Of a DNA stretch of 64,000 nucleotides, positions 11,893-25,400 are shown in pieces. Position 1 is the stretch's first letter; every line of letters begins with the position of its first letter. A program made the position numbers and the translations under genes. The notes beneath the pieces were generated by a model. That model worked only from the letters and a program-made list of their open reading frames with translations, was not told the origin of the DNA and searched no databases. The stretch comes from Blastobasis lacticolella (Eukaryota; Arthropoda; Insecta; Lepidoptera; Blastobasidae), in assembly GCA_905147135.1 (NCBI GenBank), contig LR990051.1, positions 15,901,115-15,965,114 on the forward strand. The letters run 5' to 3'.

Positions 11893-12733
11893 CCCATCTC
11901 TATGTCATGCTGGTCTGCCAACACACGAATAATTCAAGATAAGAATAAGCGGGACACCATGATCCGTATCTACGATTATGAAAGTAAACAGGTTGAGCAA
12001 TCCAAATGGGTCAGTGAAGAGAATTATTTCTAAAACTAAAATTTCGTCGATAGGGTAATATTCCACGAGATGGCGCTAAAACGACGTGAGGTCTCATGTC
12101 AAAATGAAGCCCTATCATTGGCTGGAATAGATTCGTTTGAAATGTTTGAATAGGGCAGTTGTTTCTGTGCAATAGCATACACACGCAGCATGTTACAGTA
12201 TTTTGGTAACAGATGTTATGCCCCAGTACCATCGGAAATCGCGAAACCCATATTTCTCCTCAATGCCCTATTTGGATTTCTTAACCTGCTATCTAGATTA
12301 CATAGTCCCTCTGTACAAAGTAATATAATTTTGTAGGCCTGAATTAGAAACCCCGTTTGGTACCCTTTTTCAATATCTACCAACTATACTAAATTTTTCA
12401 ACTGACGTTCTTCGCTATTGTTGTATATTCGGCTCCTAATGATATTAGTTTTGTCGAATTTCACGAACGATCGAAATCTATGCGTTTCTTTAATTTCAAT
12501 TGACGGGTTTTCTTAGAACGGCAAAGTTAGGCATTTGCCTCTCGAGTCCAGGAGGCCATTCGCAATTTGAATTTCGTATGAATTTGTCAATTCGGATGAA
12601 TCCTTACTTGGGTAGTATTTGGTAGTCATATCTCGTGATACAGTGGAACGGGGCAAGGAAGACGGGGCTACAAGAATGGGTACCACTGGTGGGATAGGCT
12701 GGGATAGGTCGAGTGGTAAGTTTCAGCCGATTC

Positions 12734-12823
12734 TTAGGCGGTGGGCGCCGGCACAGGCCGCTGCCAATTCAGCAGCTCGTCCAACAACGCTACCAGATGC
12801 GGGTTACCGCCCAATCTTGTAAC
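12734..12823 (-). CDS. GGPS1: GGPS1 exon 8 (stop)
   Basis: Acceptor tttccag, then 29 codons ([18 protein letters not shown] and onward) and TAA at 12736-12734. Confidence 0.92.
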   Translation of the reverse strand, partial: VTRLGGNPHLVALLDELLNWQRPVPAPTA

Positions 12824-15800
12824 CTGGAAAGAAAAGGACACTCTGTTAGCTTTAGAGAGTAAAACACGTATAGAAAACTTAGTATAAAAGGAGCTAATGT
12901 TGCTGTGCGCGTCTATAGAGACGCTAGCTCATATTACACTGGTAGGCCGATATGCTGCTGATTGCACGCAGTATCTAGTAGTTTAATATGACTTGACGAC
13001 CTGAGTCTGAAAGAGTCTTGAGAATTGAACCAGGGTTAACATGATGGTCGCCACGCAGAGATCCCGGGTTCGATTCTCGGCCGAGCAGAAATTGAAATTA
13101 ATTTTTATTTCTAGTACGGGTCTGGGTGTAGTATATATAATAAGTATTTACAAAAAAAAGTATATATGTAGTTTATTAGTCATCTAACACCCATAACACA
13201 GCTTTGCTTGCTTTGAGGCCATCTGGCGCTGTGTAAATTTGTCCCAACATTTTTATTAATATTATTTAACCAAGCGATCCCCCACCTCCTGCCTAGCCTC
13301 CCTGTCGAGCTCGGTGAGCGTGTCCCGCGTGTGCCGGAAGCTGCCGAGCCGCTCCAGCAGCGCGATGCAGTAGCGCTTCACCTCCACGTCGCGGGTGCGT
13401 TGCCGCAGGATGTCTGGGTGGGCTAAGGTGGCTTTGTTGGTTGTGAATGAATGAATGAATGACGATTTTTTTTTACTATGATATTAGTATATTAGTATAG
13501 ATATTCTGCGATCTTAACTAGTAGAATGATATGACCCTTGCCTACACATGCAGGGAAAATTCGTGACGTCATGTATTTTATTTTATTTACATAACAGCTT
13601 TTCAAGAATTTTAGAAGAATACAAAACTTTACAATTAAAGGTTCTCACTGATAGCAAATATCATAAGTTAAATAGCAAAGCACTAGTCTGCGATAAAAAC
13701 AAATAAAAGCACGCCATGTGTAGTAAATACAATAAAATTCATATGCAAATACAATATGTTAGATGCATTATGTATGTATTGTGGGACAACATGACAACAC
13801 TCACGTATGTGTAGTCAGGCGAAAAGAGTGGTTTGAGCTGCGGAACTTTTAAGAACTCAATTCTTATCTTATAAATTCCTGGTCAAGGTTTAATCAAAAT
13901 ATCCTCCCTTAGAGACTGTTAATTGTCAGAATATAATTGCAAGAAAAATCTACCTTCAATCATTGACAAAGTAGTTTCCTGGTCGTTAAAAATAAAAATA
14001 AAATAAAGAAATTCTGTCACGGGTTAACTTGGAAGAACTTGGTCAACCGAAAAACGTACAAAAATAAACAAATTAACTCCTTAAGATATTTAAAAATATA
14101 TCGGGCCAGAATTTGTTGCCCAGCTTAAAAATATGCGAACTTTTTATCTTCTTTATGCTTAATTGCAAAGGATACGAAGTACTTGGTGGTGGTTGTCTCC
14201 CTGCTGGTTCCGGATGGCGTGGATGATGGGGAAGCTGAACTTCCCTTCCGTGAGGTCTTCGCAGTAGCTCTTATTCTCCGAGTACTGGAATGAGACATAC
14301 GGGTAAATAAGTAAATACAAACATAGACAAATCTTTATTTAGCCAAAATACACATCCAAAAAATTTAAAAAAATATTTTACTATAATGGTAAAGTAGGGC
14401 GCTCAACAAGTCACCCGCTCCGGCTTCGCACGGGTAGTAACCTTAACAAATTATACACCTAAACCTTCCTTATGAAAACCGCATGAAAATGCGTTCAGTA
14501 GTTTTTGAGTTTATCGCGAACAGGCAGACAGAAGCGGCGTGGGGCTTTGTTTTATAATATGTAATATGTGAAATGGAACCAATATTCAGTGCTTCAGATT
14601 TGGGGAACCATGGTATTGGCAGTGGAGGGGCATTTACCTGTTTGCTGCCAGAGCAACGTGTTATAGAGGTGGACAACGCATCGGCGATACCCCTTGTGTT
14701 GAAATGTCTATAGGCAGTGGTGACCACTTTCCATCAGGTGGCCATTCTGCCTGTTTGCCTGCCGTATGACATAAAAAAAATTATTTGAACCCCTGACGAA
14801 AAAAGAGGGGGTTATACTTGACGTGTGTGTATCAATGTGTGGAAGAGTGTTTCTGTTTGTGGCATCGTAGTTTCCGAACGGATGGACCGATTTCGATGCG
14901 GATGATTTCATCATTTAGAAGCCAATATAATGAAGAACTTAGACAATAGAATACCTTTTTTACAGAAATCAAAATCGCAAAAAAAAATCAGCTGTACGTA
15001 GGTATATTTAGGCAGAATTCGTTTTTAATTTTGTATGAAACAGCTTGACTTTTTTGCGATTTCAGGGTTGGTGTCGTTTTAAAAGTCATTGTATTTTAAC
15101 ACGAGCACACCACAGTACCTCTTGGTACCATCAATTTGAAATCATTCCGTAACTCGTAACATTTGACTATCTCGCGGCATCCTATTACTTTTCCGGGACA
15201 TAAAGTACCCATTGGCATGACACTGGGAAATAATGTAGCTTCCTATTAGTGAAAGAATTCTCGAAAACGGTTTAGTACTATCGGGGTTTATCGCGTTCGG
15301 ACAGAAAGACAAACAGATAAACAGACGTATGTATAGAATAGATAGACGTAGGATTAACAGTTCATCGTATTAACCTTAAACAATGCTTTGATTAAGGCCA
15401 TCTTGCAAAACGATGAGTGATCTTGCACCTACCAGGCTAATAAATGTTGATCTGAATGTGATTTACATCATATTCAGAATTTGAGATCTACATTTATTAC
15501 ACTGGTAGACACGTATACACACACGACACGTAAATTGCTGTGACGACGTAAGCAATTAAAACTATACACAAACCATATTTTTTACAACTTTTATTGAAAC
15601 CGATACAAAATTTATAAAATGTATAAATAATAATACCTATTACGGTACACAACAATATCGATTCCGGCTTCAGTTCATCTTGATGTGTTGGTGGGCAATG
15701 CCGGTGAGGGATTCAGCGGTGGTCTTTTCGGGGGCCCGGGCCTTCAGCGAGGCCTCGTTCTTGTCCTCAGGGTCCCTGTAGGCGGGTGCGGAGTAAGGCG

Positions 15801-18800
15801 CGGCGCTAAGGGCCACTTGTCCGGACACCAAGCTTGGGGAGGAGCTCAGTAGGAGCGGGATAGCGCAGCCACCGACTTTAGCGCTGGGGTAGACACCGAC
15901 CGCTGGTCCAACGGCTTGCGGGGCTGATAGAGAGATAGCAGAGGCCCCAGATGAGGGGGCTGCGGCTAGGGCAGGGCCAGCGATGGTCAGAGCCCCTGGA
16001 CCGCCATAGTAAGCCCTTGCGTTCTCTGAGAGGCCGCCCTGGAGCTCTCCCTGCATATGCTGCTTCTCTTCAAAGGTTGGAGGCGCGGCGAAGGCAGCCC
16101 CGATCAAAGCTAATACCACGAACACTTTCATCTTGATTCTTGGGTGAGCTGATCTCCGGGGATAGCGAATGTGATGTGATGTGACAGTCGAAGTTGCTAA
16201 AGTTTTTATACGTGAATCGGACGTGATTTAATCTGTATATGGGTAGATACGAGCAATCTATGATATGGACGATCTGTCACGTAGTTTTAATTGAGAAATG
16301 TGCCTACTCGGTGATATTGCTAAATATGTCGCAAAAGGGCGCTTTTGTTTTTTAAATTTAATACACAAAGATGACATTACATCAAAGCGTTTAGCTAGAG
16401 CCTTGGCAGGTGCCAAAACCGCGAACTACTAAAAATGCGCCACAGGATATGTATGAAAGAGGTATGAAATGCTTTCAAAACACGAACGTTGAATTTAAGG
16501 AATCGTGATAATGATATTTTATTAGAAATACTATGGATTTTTTTATAAATACCCTATCTACTATATTTTTATTTGGTCTTGAAAAAGTTAAACCCTACTT
16601 GAAGCCAAAATCCAATCCGTCTACTAACTCCTGTTTTGATCAATACGAGGAACCATTCGCGGACGAGGTCTGTGAAGTCTGTCCTGGTTTCCCCATCCGA
16701 TCTCGGTGTTGATTATCATTCACCACCATCACACACCATCAACATACTCCCATTTGGAGCTAAGTTAATAACTTGTTTGAGTTCGACTGACTGACAGTTT
16801 ATTTGAATTGAGATAATGGCAAAGTGAATTGATCCTTATTTCAAGAGCGGTAACGTAATTTTCGAAGATTTTTTTTAATCCATCTGCGGCTAAGCCCAAA
16901 AAAGGGTTATGTGTTTAACCTTTGTAGAATTTTTTTTCAACTATGTTCTTAAAATTGCAGATATAATCAATTTTAGAACCATAGCCCAAAAAATTTGTAA
17001 TGTAATAATTTTACATTAAAATCTTATAGTATGTTATTTGTTACTTGGGTTGAATGATATATTGGAATGTAATAATATAAAACAAAGTAATGAAAGAAAA
17101 GTAATAAAATCATATAACGACGCAATTCAGCAGCGAACTGTGTTTTTACGATTTAACTGCTTGTTTTATATTATTAACATGTAGAAATCCATTATTTTTA
17201 TACTCTTAGTAATTGTATACACACATATCAATTGAATACATTTACTAAGAGTATAAACCATAATACAATTACTGCAACTTGGACGTTTTCCGACTAAAGG
17301 TTACTAAACACTCAAACGAATGAAAGATAATTTTAGAGTCTGACTCCATTGAGTAGTTGTTACATACTGTTTTATTTAGACTACGAGTACCGAAATAAGA
17401 GCTGACTAATTCCAATACAGGGTAACTATACATTGAACAAACAACTTTTACTGAGGCACCAACTCAATAAAAATACATACTATATTTTTTTCATAAAATT
17501 TCCTAAGGAAAGGATATTTTACCTAGCACCACAACCGAGACTGTTTTGCTCGTAAACGGTTGGTAATTTTATAAAGTGGTAGAGAATTTTATGTAAATAA
17601 CCTTAGTTTTCGAATTATAAATAAAAAACTGGAAAAGCGACCAGCGAATTCACCGCGTAAAAACATTAATTTGAATATAGGGTTCTTGTTGATGTTTGAA
17701 GTACACACTTAAGAATTTATTTTATCGTACCACAAAAGTATGGTAACGGCATCGCTGTTGCTGAAATTTAATGGTATTTCAAAATGGCTACCGGTTCAAG
17801 TAAGTTTGTTTCCCGAGGGTGAACTACGAACCAATAGTTCATTCCGTTTTTAATTAGTATTGATTCCGTTTTTACAAGATACACCGGTAGACTAAAAATA
17901 AGTTATCCAATTAAAAATTAAACTTCATAGCTTTTAGCGCGGGGTACCCCTACTCATCAAGACGATTTCTAAAGAGCCCAAACACGATGTTATTTTATTG
18001 CATTCATTAGTTTCTATAACCACCTTTCGACTCCATCATCAGTCCAACTCTATGGTACCATATTAATGCATTGTCATCCAAGTTACATATGATCTGTCCA
18101 GGCTGACTTGTCTTATTTGGTGAACAAACAATACTCAAAATTCGTCACATATCAATCACGCTACGTATACTGTGTATATTATGTATACTCTTGTCTTATA
18201 TAAGAAACACATAGAATGTGAATTTCAATGAATACTACTGCAAATTATTCATTTTTAATACATAATTTTTATAACCAAATAAGACAAGTCGGTCTGGACA
18301 AATCATAGGCATATAAATGTTTCTCTTTGTATTTTACTGTGTGCAATAAAATGTTAAATAAATAAATAATAAAATTCCAGCTCAATCGGATACAAACAAA
18401 AGGTCGAACATTTTTTTGCAAATTTACATACATATGAACAGTCCAAGTTAAATAAAATCTCGTAAAAAATAGCACTAACCTCTTGCAAGCAGAGGTTGCA
18501 ATAGTCGTCCCGTATCTGGAAGTACAGCCCCAGCACCGCCGACAGCTTGCCGTAGTCGGAGCGGTCCTCGCTGAACAGCTGCATCAGCCGGATGGCCAGC
18601 ATGAACAGCCCGCCGGTTTCTGGAGGCAATATTTTTATTTTTTACATGCCTATTAGCATAAAAAATAAGAAATAATAATCTTGGCCCTAATGTCCTGGTT
18701 GTGCTCTCGCGCCCGGGGGCCCGGGGTGCGCCTTGACCATGATTCAGGATTTGGCAGATCAGGTAATTACAGTGGAACGCCTGCCGTCTGACCTCCGTAA

Positions 18801-21800
18801 CCTTGCCACTAGGGAAACCAACCCAGATTGGATCGTAGTTACACATTCAGGGTGCAGGTTTCATCACGATGTTTTCCCTTACCGTAGAACATCGGTTAGC
18901 AGTCGCAGTGGGAATTTGAACCCAGTACCTCTCACCTACGAGCCGGATACCTATATGGCCATGTGATGTCCGGCAGAGAAGAATAGTACCAACCCCTTAC
19001 ACTCATGGGTGTCGTACAAGGCGACTAATGTTTTCGAGGCAAAAGATCAAGAGTCTCCGTAGTCTGGAAAATGGGCTGCAGCATTTTCCATTATTACATT
19101 TAAACACTGCGATCTCCAACCCGCCTGCCAAGAGTGGAGATTATGGCAATAACATCCCCTTTTGTGGGAGAAGCCCTAAGTCCTGCAGTGGACTGTTACG
19201 GGCTGTGATGATGAAGCTCGCAAGATATAGATACAAATAATACACGCGGGCGGGGCTGCGGGCGGAAAGCTAATGACTTTATAAACTAACGTAACCGATA
19301 GCTGTCGGAAAATCCCTAACAAAGTTTACAAAATGTACATTATAAACAACAGAATCTATTCCAATACTGGTTTTCAAATAAAAAAACCACATCGAAGTCA
19401 GTTCCCGTTCGGGAGCTACGGTGCCACAGACACACGTCAAATTTTTAACACTAAATAAATATCGGACTACTCGTAAACAAAGATACTTGTAAAATGTGTA
19501 ATTTTAACTTCGTTTTAAACATTTTGTTAAAATGTTACGGCTACTTTCATATTTTGTTAATTAAATATGACTCAGTAGTTGTATTGTCGCGACGTAGGTC
19601 TCATAAGCGTCGGCTCACAACGTACAGCGACTTTAATCAATTTTAGCAGCACGTGTTGCTGGCGAGGAAAAACGTCGCGCTGAAACCTGTACATTTAGGC
19701 GACTGAAGTGTAACCATTATCCAATCTGGCCAGGTTCCCCTGTTAACAGGATCAGGTAGGTAAGACGACAGTCGTTTCACTATAATTGCGTGATCAGCCA
19801 AATCTTGGATCATGGTCAAGGCGGATCACGCCTCCACCGCTTCTTAAATGTCCTTTCAGATTGTTTAAGGTTGGCTGGAAGAAATCCCATTGTGGGATAA
19901 GCCCGCCTTTGCTTTGTAACATTATTTTTGTATTTCCTGTATTTATTAAGCAATAAAGAGTTTACATACATACATACATCACGGGCCCTCGCGCGCGAGA
20001 GCCCAATTGGGATATTGACGCCAAGATGAAGAAAAACGCGTTATTGCTGGACGTGGCGCGAGATGTCGAATGAATCCTGTGATTCATCCCGTACTAGGTT
20101 TTTCCGGGACTGGAATTCCTGGGAATCAACGCGATTTCCGGGAATAATTTAACGAAATACCCGGGTATTCATCAACCCGGGAACCATTCAAGATTGATAT
20201 TTCTTTGCAACAACGCCTGAAAATAATGATAGAGCAAAGTTTAACTTATTTTGTTCCGACATTTATAAAAGACAAAAACGGCCAAAAGCCTAGAATCAAG
20301 GGCGTTAAATGGAAGAAATAAATTACGGTGTCGGTCATGATTTGTGGTTATGTCATTAGCTTTTGTTCACTGGTTAAAGTTATTGATGCCTCTCTTCTCT
20401 TGTTGGCTCCCCGAACACTCTTTAAACGCAATGGTTTTCTTGAAGGCTTGTTTTTCGCTTCCCGCCGTCTGTCCCTATGTAGATATGTATTTTAAACTAA
20501 CAACGGATTTTAGCGCGGCTTTCAACAATAGATAGTGTTTCAAGAATAGGATTTATAAGCAAGAAAAAAGGGGCAGGTAAAGTAGGTAGGCGAACGAAGT
20601 CGCGCCGTGTTCACTAGTAATAGAAAAACTGAAAAATAATTATGAATTGACTAGTGATACGTTTTAACGATAAATTGAGCCAAATCACGGTGGCAATTTG
20701 AACAACACAACAAAAACAGACAAAAGTAGTGACACATATATACACATATACATATATTCTACCATGGAAACAGTTGACCTTCAAACAGGTTTACAAGAAA
20801 AAATAAGTATAAAGGGTTGCGCAGTGTTAGGTACAATGCTATTTCATTTATAAATACAATCATTACGATGTCAATATATTTAAACACTTATTGTTCAAAA
20901 AGACATAAAAATGATTATAAATATCGACGCATTGTTTTCTTACACAAATATGCTATAAATCCATTAATAGAGCAATACTCGATAAAAAAGAAAGTACATT
21001 ATACATATACATATATCTAGTTCCAGTAAGTATAATGACGATTAAAATTGTTATTGAGTAATAACCCGTGGTAGTAACACATGACTGACACAGTTGTAAT
21101 TGTCAGCTTTAAATTACGATTCTCAGCTATAAAAAATGCTTTCCGCACCTTTCGCTGTGCGATAATCACCCCACGATAGTACCTAAGCGAAACTAAATAA
21201 ATAAATAAATAATAGTGGACAAATTCACACAGCGCCATCTAGCCCCAAAGTAAGCAAAGCTTGTGTTATGGGTGCTAGATAACTGATAAACTACTTATAT
21301 ACTTTTAAATACATACTTATTATACATAGAACACCCAGACCCGTAACAGAAATTAAAATTCATCATTTCAATTTGTGCCCGGCCGGGAATCGAACCCGGG
21401 ACACTTGCGTGGCAGACCGGATGTTGGTAGATGTTGACCATTAAACCACTCAGGTCGCCAAACTACTGGTTATCTTGGCGTTAATGTCCAACTTGTGCTC
21501 TCGCGCACGAGCGCCGGAAGTCCGCCTTGACCAGGATTTGGCAGATCAGGTAATTGTAGTAGAGCAACTGCCATATGACCTCCGTGACTATGTTAACAAA
21601 GGAACCTGACCAGATGGACCAGGATTAGAACCTAAGCAAAACTACTACTAACCGATATTTCATAGTGTTTTATGTTACAAGCATTACCTATATTGAGACT
21701 ATTGGAATTGTATCGAGTCATACTTTATTTTCCAAGTCCTATGGAATTCGTTATCAGACAAAATTAGCCTTTCCATCTTGTGTTTATTGCATTGAAACTA

Positions 21801-22375
21801 AATGCGAATCAAGCACTTTTTTGCGTGGACTATATGAACTTTGTTTTATACTATGATACATAGTATAAAACAAAGTCGCTTTCCGCCGTCTGTCCCTATA
21901 TATCTATGTATGTAACTATGTACGCTTAGATCTTTCAAACTACGCAACAGACTTTAATGTGGTTTTCAACAATAGAAGAAAAAGGTTTATAAGCAAGAAA
22001 AATAGAGTAGGTAATGGTAGGGTAGGGTAAAGTACAAGGGTAAAGTCCACAGGTAATCTATAAACAGACGATAGATATACAAATGGTGTAGTATGATAAA
22101 TGCTACTCCTTATAGTACGCAGTGATACTCACGTTCCATTGTCTAATACAGATATTGTTATTAATGTACGAAACCCTTGTATTCTGTGTAAGAAGCAACT
22201 ATAGTAGATGACACATGGACTGGCGACAGCGGTCACTGACCGCAGCTGCTGTCATAAAGTCTAAAAGTGTAACTCAAAAATAATAGATAATTAAATAAAT
22301 ATTTAGGCTTAAGTTGTTGTGTTTCCTCAACGGTTGTACTTCTTTTTGTCTATTGTAATTTTATCAGTGGAAGCC

Positions 22376-22439
<64 letters not shown>

Positions 22440-25400
22440 ATAAAAGTTTTATTGCAGGCATATAATTGGCTATGTAATATTATTATTGTTTTATAACTGC
22501 TGTTGGCATTCTTTAAGTAAATAAAATAATATCCTTTTATTAAACCCTTAATAAATAAAAATCGGAACATCAGTTTTTAATGGTTGAACATTAAATAAAT
22601 ATAAAAATTGAAAGATCACATCGAGTCGATCGAGTACGTAACGAGTTCATCCGTGGCAGCCTTCACTCAGATGCGAGAGCCAACGGCTTACGACGAGAGG
22701 ATGCCCAAGACCGGGCGAAGTGGAGAAGAATGAGTAAGAAAGCGGACCCTGGCAGAGGCCGGGATAAGCGCTAAGACAATAATGATGATGAATTGAAAGA
22801 CCACAGAAAAGGCACATATTAATTCCTTAAAATGCGACACTTCGTTCCAAAAAAGAGGGGATGAAATAAATATCTGTCTGTGGCATTGTAGCTCCCGAAC
22901 GGATGGACCGATTTGGATGCGGTTTTCTCTATTTGAAAGCCAGTTTAATCGAGATGGTTCATAGCTTTGTTTCATTAAAATCAGTTCTGTGGTTTAGACA
23001 ATATTTGGGTTTAAGTAAACTTGGTCTGGGGTTATCCGACTTTTTTTGTCGGTTCCTGCTGGTGAGAAAGGTCTCTAGCGCTTCATGTGGAACCGTGGCT
23101 TTAGCAGTGAAGGGACCTAGGTCCCATTTGCCTATTTACTGCCAGAGCATCGATACCCGTGGCTTTAGAGACGGGCAACGCATTGGTGATACCACTGGTG
23201 TTGCTCGGCAACGGTTACCATCATTTACCACTCGTGTTTCCTTCTCTCAATACTAAGATGAAATAGAGAGAACAGCAGCACGGTTAACACAAGTGTGCTC
23301 TAGCGCACGATAAGCGAGAATAAGCGCGACATAGACACTGCTATCTCTTTCACCTTAGTGATAATGATGATGTCGTGTTTGTGCTTGCAAGTGGCCTATG
23401 TAGCCAATCTTTTTGGCGAAGACCCTCGCACATTGTGGCCATGTGAGCACACCGTTCACGTAATTATAATTGATCACCGCAGGTCGGGCTTTCAATTGGT
23501 CATGTTTTGTGTCACCTTAGTATTGAGAGAAGGACACAAACGCTCTCTCGCGGCGCGAGAGCCTTGCGCCTTTCCTAGCTTGTCATACGCAAGAGGACAC
23601 TTGAGCTAGCCGTGCAAATAGAAGGCGCCATTGCTTTTTTTTTTTATGTCATACGGTAGGCAAACAGGCAAGCGGGCCACCTGATGGAAAGTGGTCACCA
23701 CTGCCTATAGACATTAGCAACACCAAGAGTATCGCTAATGCGTTGCCCACCTCTTTAACACGTTGCTCTGGCAGCAAAAAGCAAATGCCACTCCACTGCC
23801 AAAGCCACGGTTCCCCAAATCCCCACCCCATGGAGCACTGGAAACCTTACTCACCGGCAGAAACACAATACTATTTAAAAGAGTATTATTTAGCTGCGAT
23901 ATTCTGTAAGGATACATAGGATGCTGATGAATACCAAGGCACTCACTCTTAATGGTCATCTGCTTGTACTCCTCCTCGGAGGGGCACTGGAAGTTGTCCC
24001 GCCAGTAGATCTCGATGCCCTGCCCGCGGTGAAGCTCCAATAGCTGCTCAGTGTACACCGCCGTGGCCTGTACACAGGCGCAGTGGGGATTAGGGGCCAA
24101 GTTAGCTACGTACGGTCGAACAAATATTAAGAGAACAAATGAGCTATGTACAGGTAACCAACCTATCCACCACCAGTATACAATGAGCTAGCATCACTAT
24201 GATCAGGTGGTAGAACTCTGTGAAGCCTGAGGAGTCCGCCTGGGTGAGTACCACCGCCTTATCTATTTCTGCCGCCAAGTAACAATGCTTGCATTGTTGT
24301 GTTCCGGTTTGAAGGATAAGGTAGCCAGCGAAATTACAGGCATGAGGCATTTCATCTTAGTCCTCACAGTGACAACGCACCTGCGGTTCTGCATTTTTGT
24401 TACCTGCAACCTAAATGTATGAATTGTAGATGTTATGGGCGACAGTTACCACATACCGGTGGTGTTTCTGAATAGCATAAAAAAAACTATCGATACGCGT
24501 ACAAATCGGAGACAGTTCAAAGTCGAAACAGGGTCGGTTGAGGATCATACAATAAGGTCCATTTTTGTATATTAAGTAATACAAAAATGAGCCTTATTCT
24601 ATAAGCAATACATTCCACTTTGATTTTGCTGTCACGCATTTTACTTTTGAATTTAGCTAAGTGTAATATGCCTTTAACATCTTTGACATATTGCCCAGTT
24701 AGGTAGGCCCAACTTCGAGAAAGAGGTCAATCGAAGAATCGAATTGAAATTTGGCAGTAATATAGTTTATAGTCGCAAATAACACATATACCATAGTTTA
24801 TCCTGATTCAATGTCCCACGGGAATACATCCGGAACGTAAAGCTATTTATTATAAAAATACGTGAGATTCTCGATCTCATCTCACCGTCTCAGGCTTACC
24901 ACCACCACCTAAACCGTACCCCACACTCCCCAGCTTAACCAGGACCCTCACCATCGGATGGCCGAGCTGAAGCGCCTTCTCCAGCGCGAGGATCATCGCG
25001 TAGTTGGCTGCGTTGATCGTGGACGCCACGCCGTATATGGAGTGGGCCACGGGGATCCCACGGCGCAGTATCGAGTTGTCCTGGATATCGTCCACACTGG
25101 AACAATATACATATGCTTAAATATGCTTGGACAAATTCACACAGCGCCATCTAGCACATAAATAAGCTAAGCTTGTATATGGGTGTTAGATAACTGATGA
25201 AGTACTTATATATGTTTTTAAATACATACTTATTATACATACTACACCCAGACTTTTGAAATCCACTTGTATGTATGTCCAGGAATCTTGCAAGAATAAT
25301 TCGAGCCACTTCCCGGCGGCGCGGGCGTTCAACTGAACTGAAATTTTAATCATATTGGATCACGATTCCACATTCAGTCGCTTGAAGGTGCAGGTTTCCT

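Noticed and set aside
22364..22570. Frame containing a (YI)n run
   Set aside because: Translation of the TA microsatellite.
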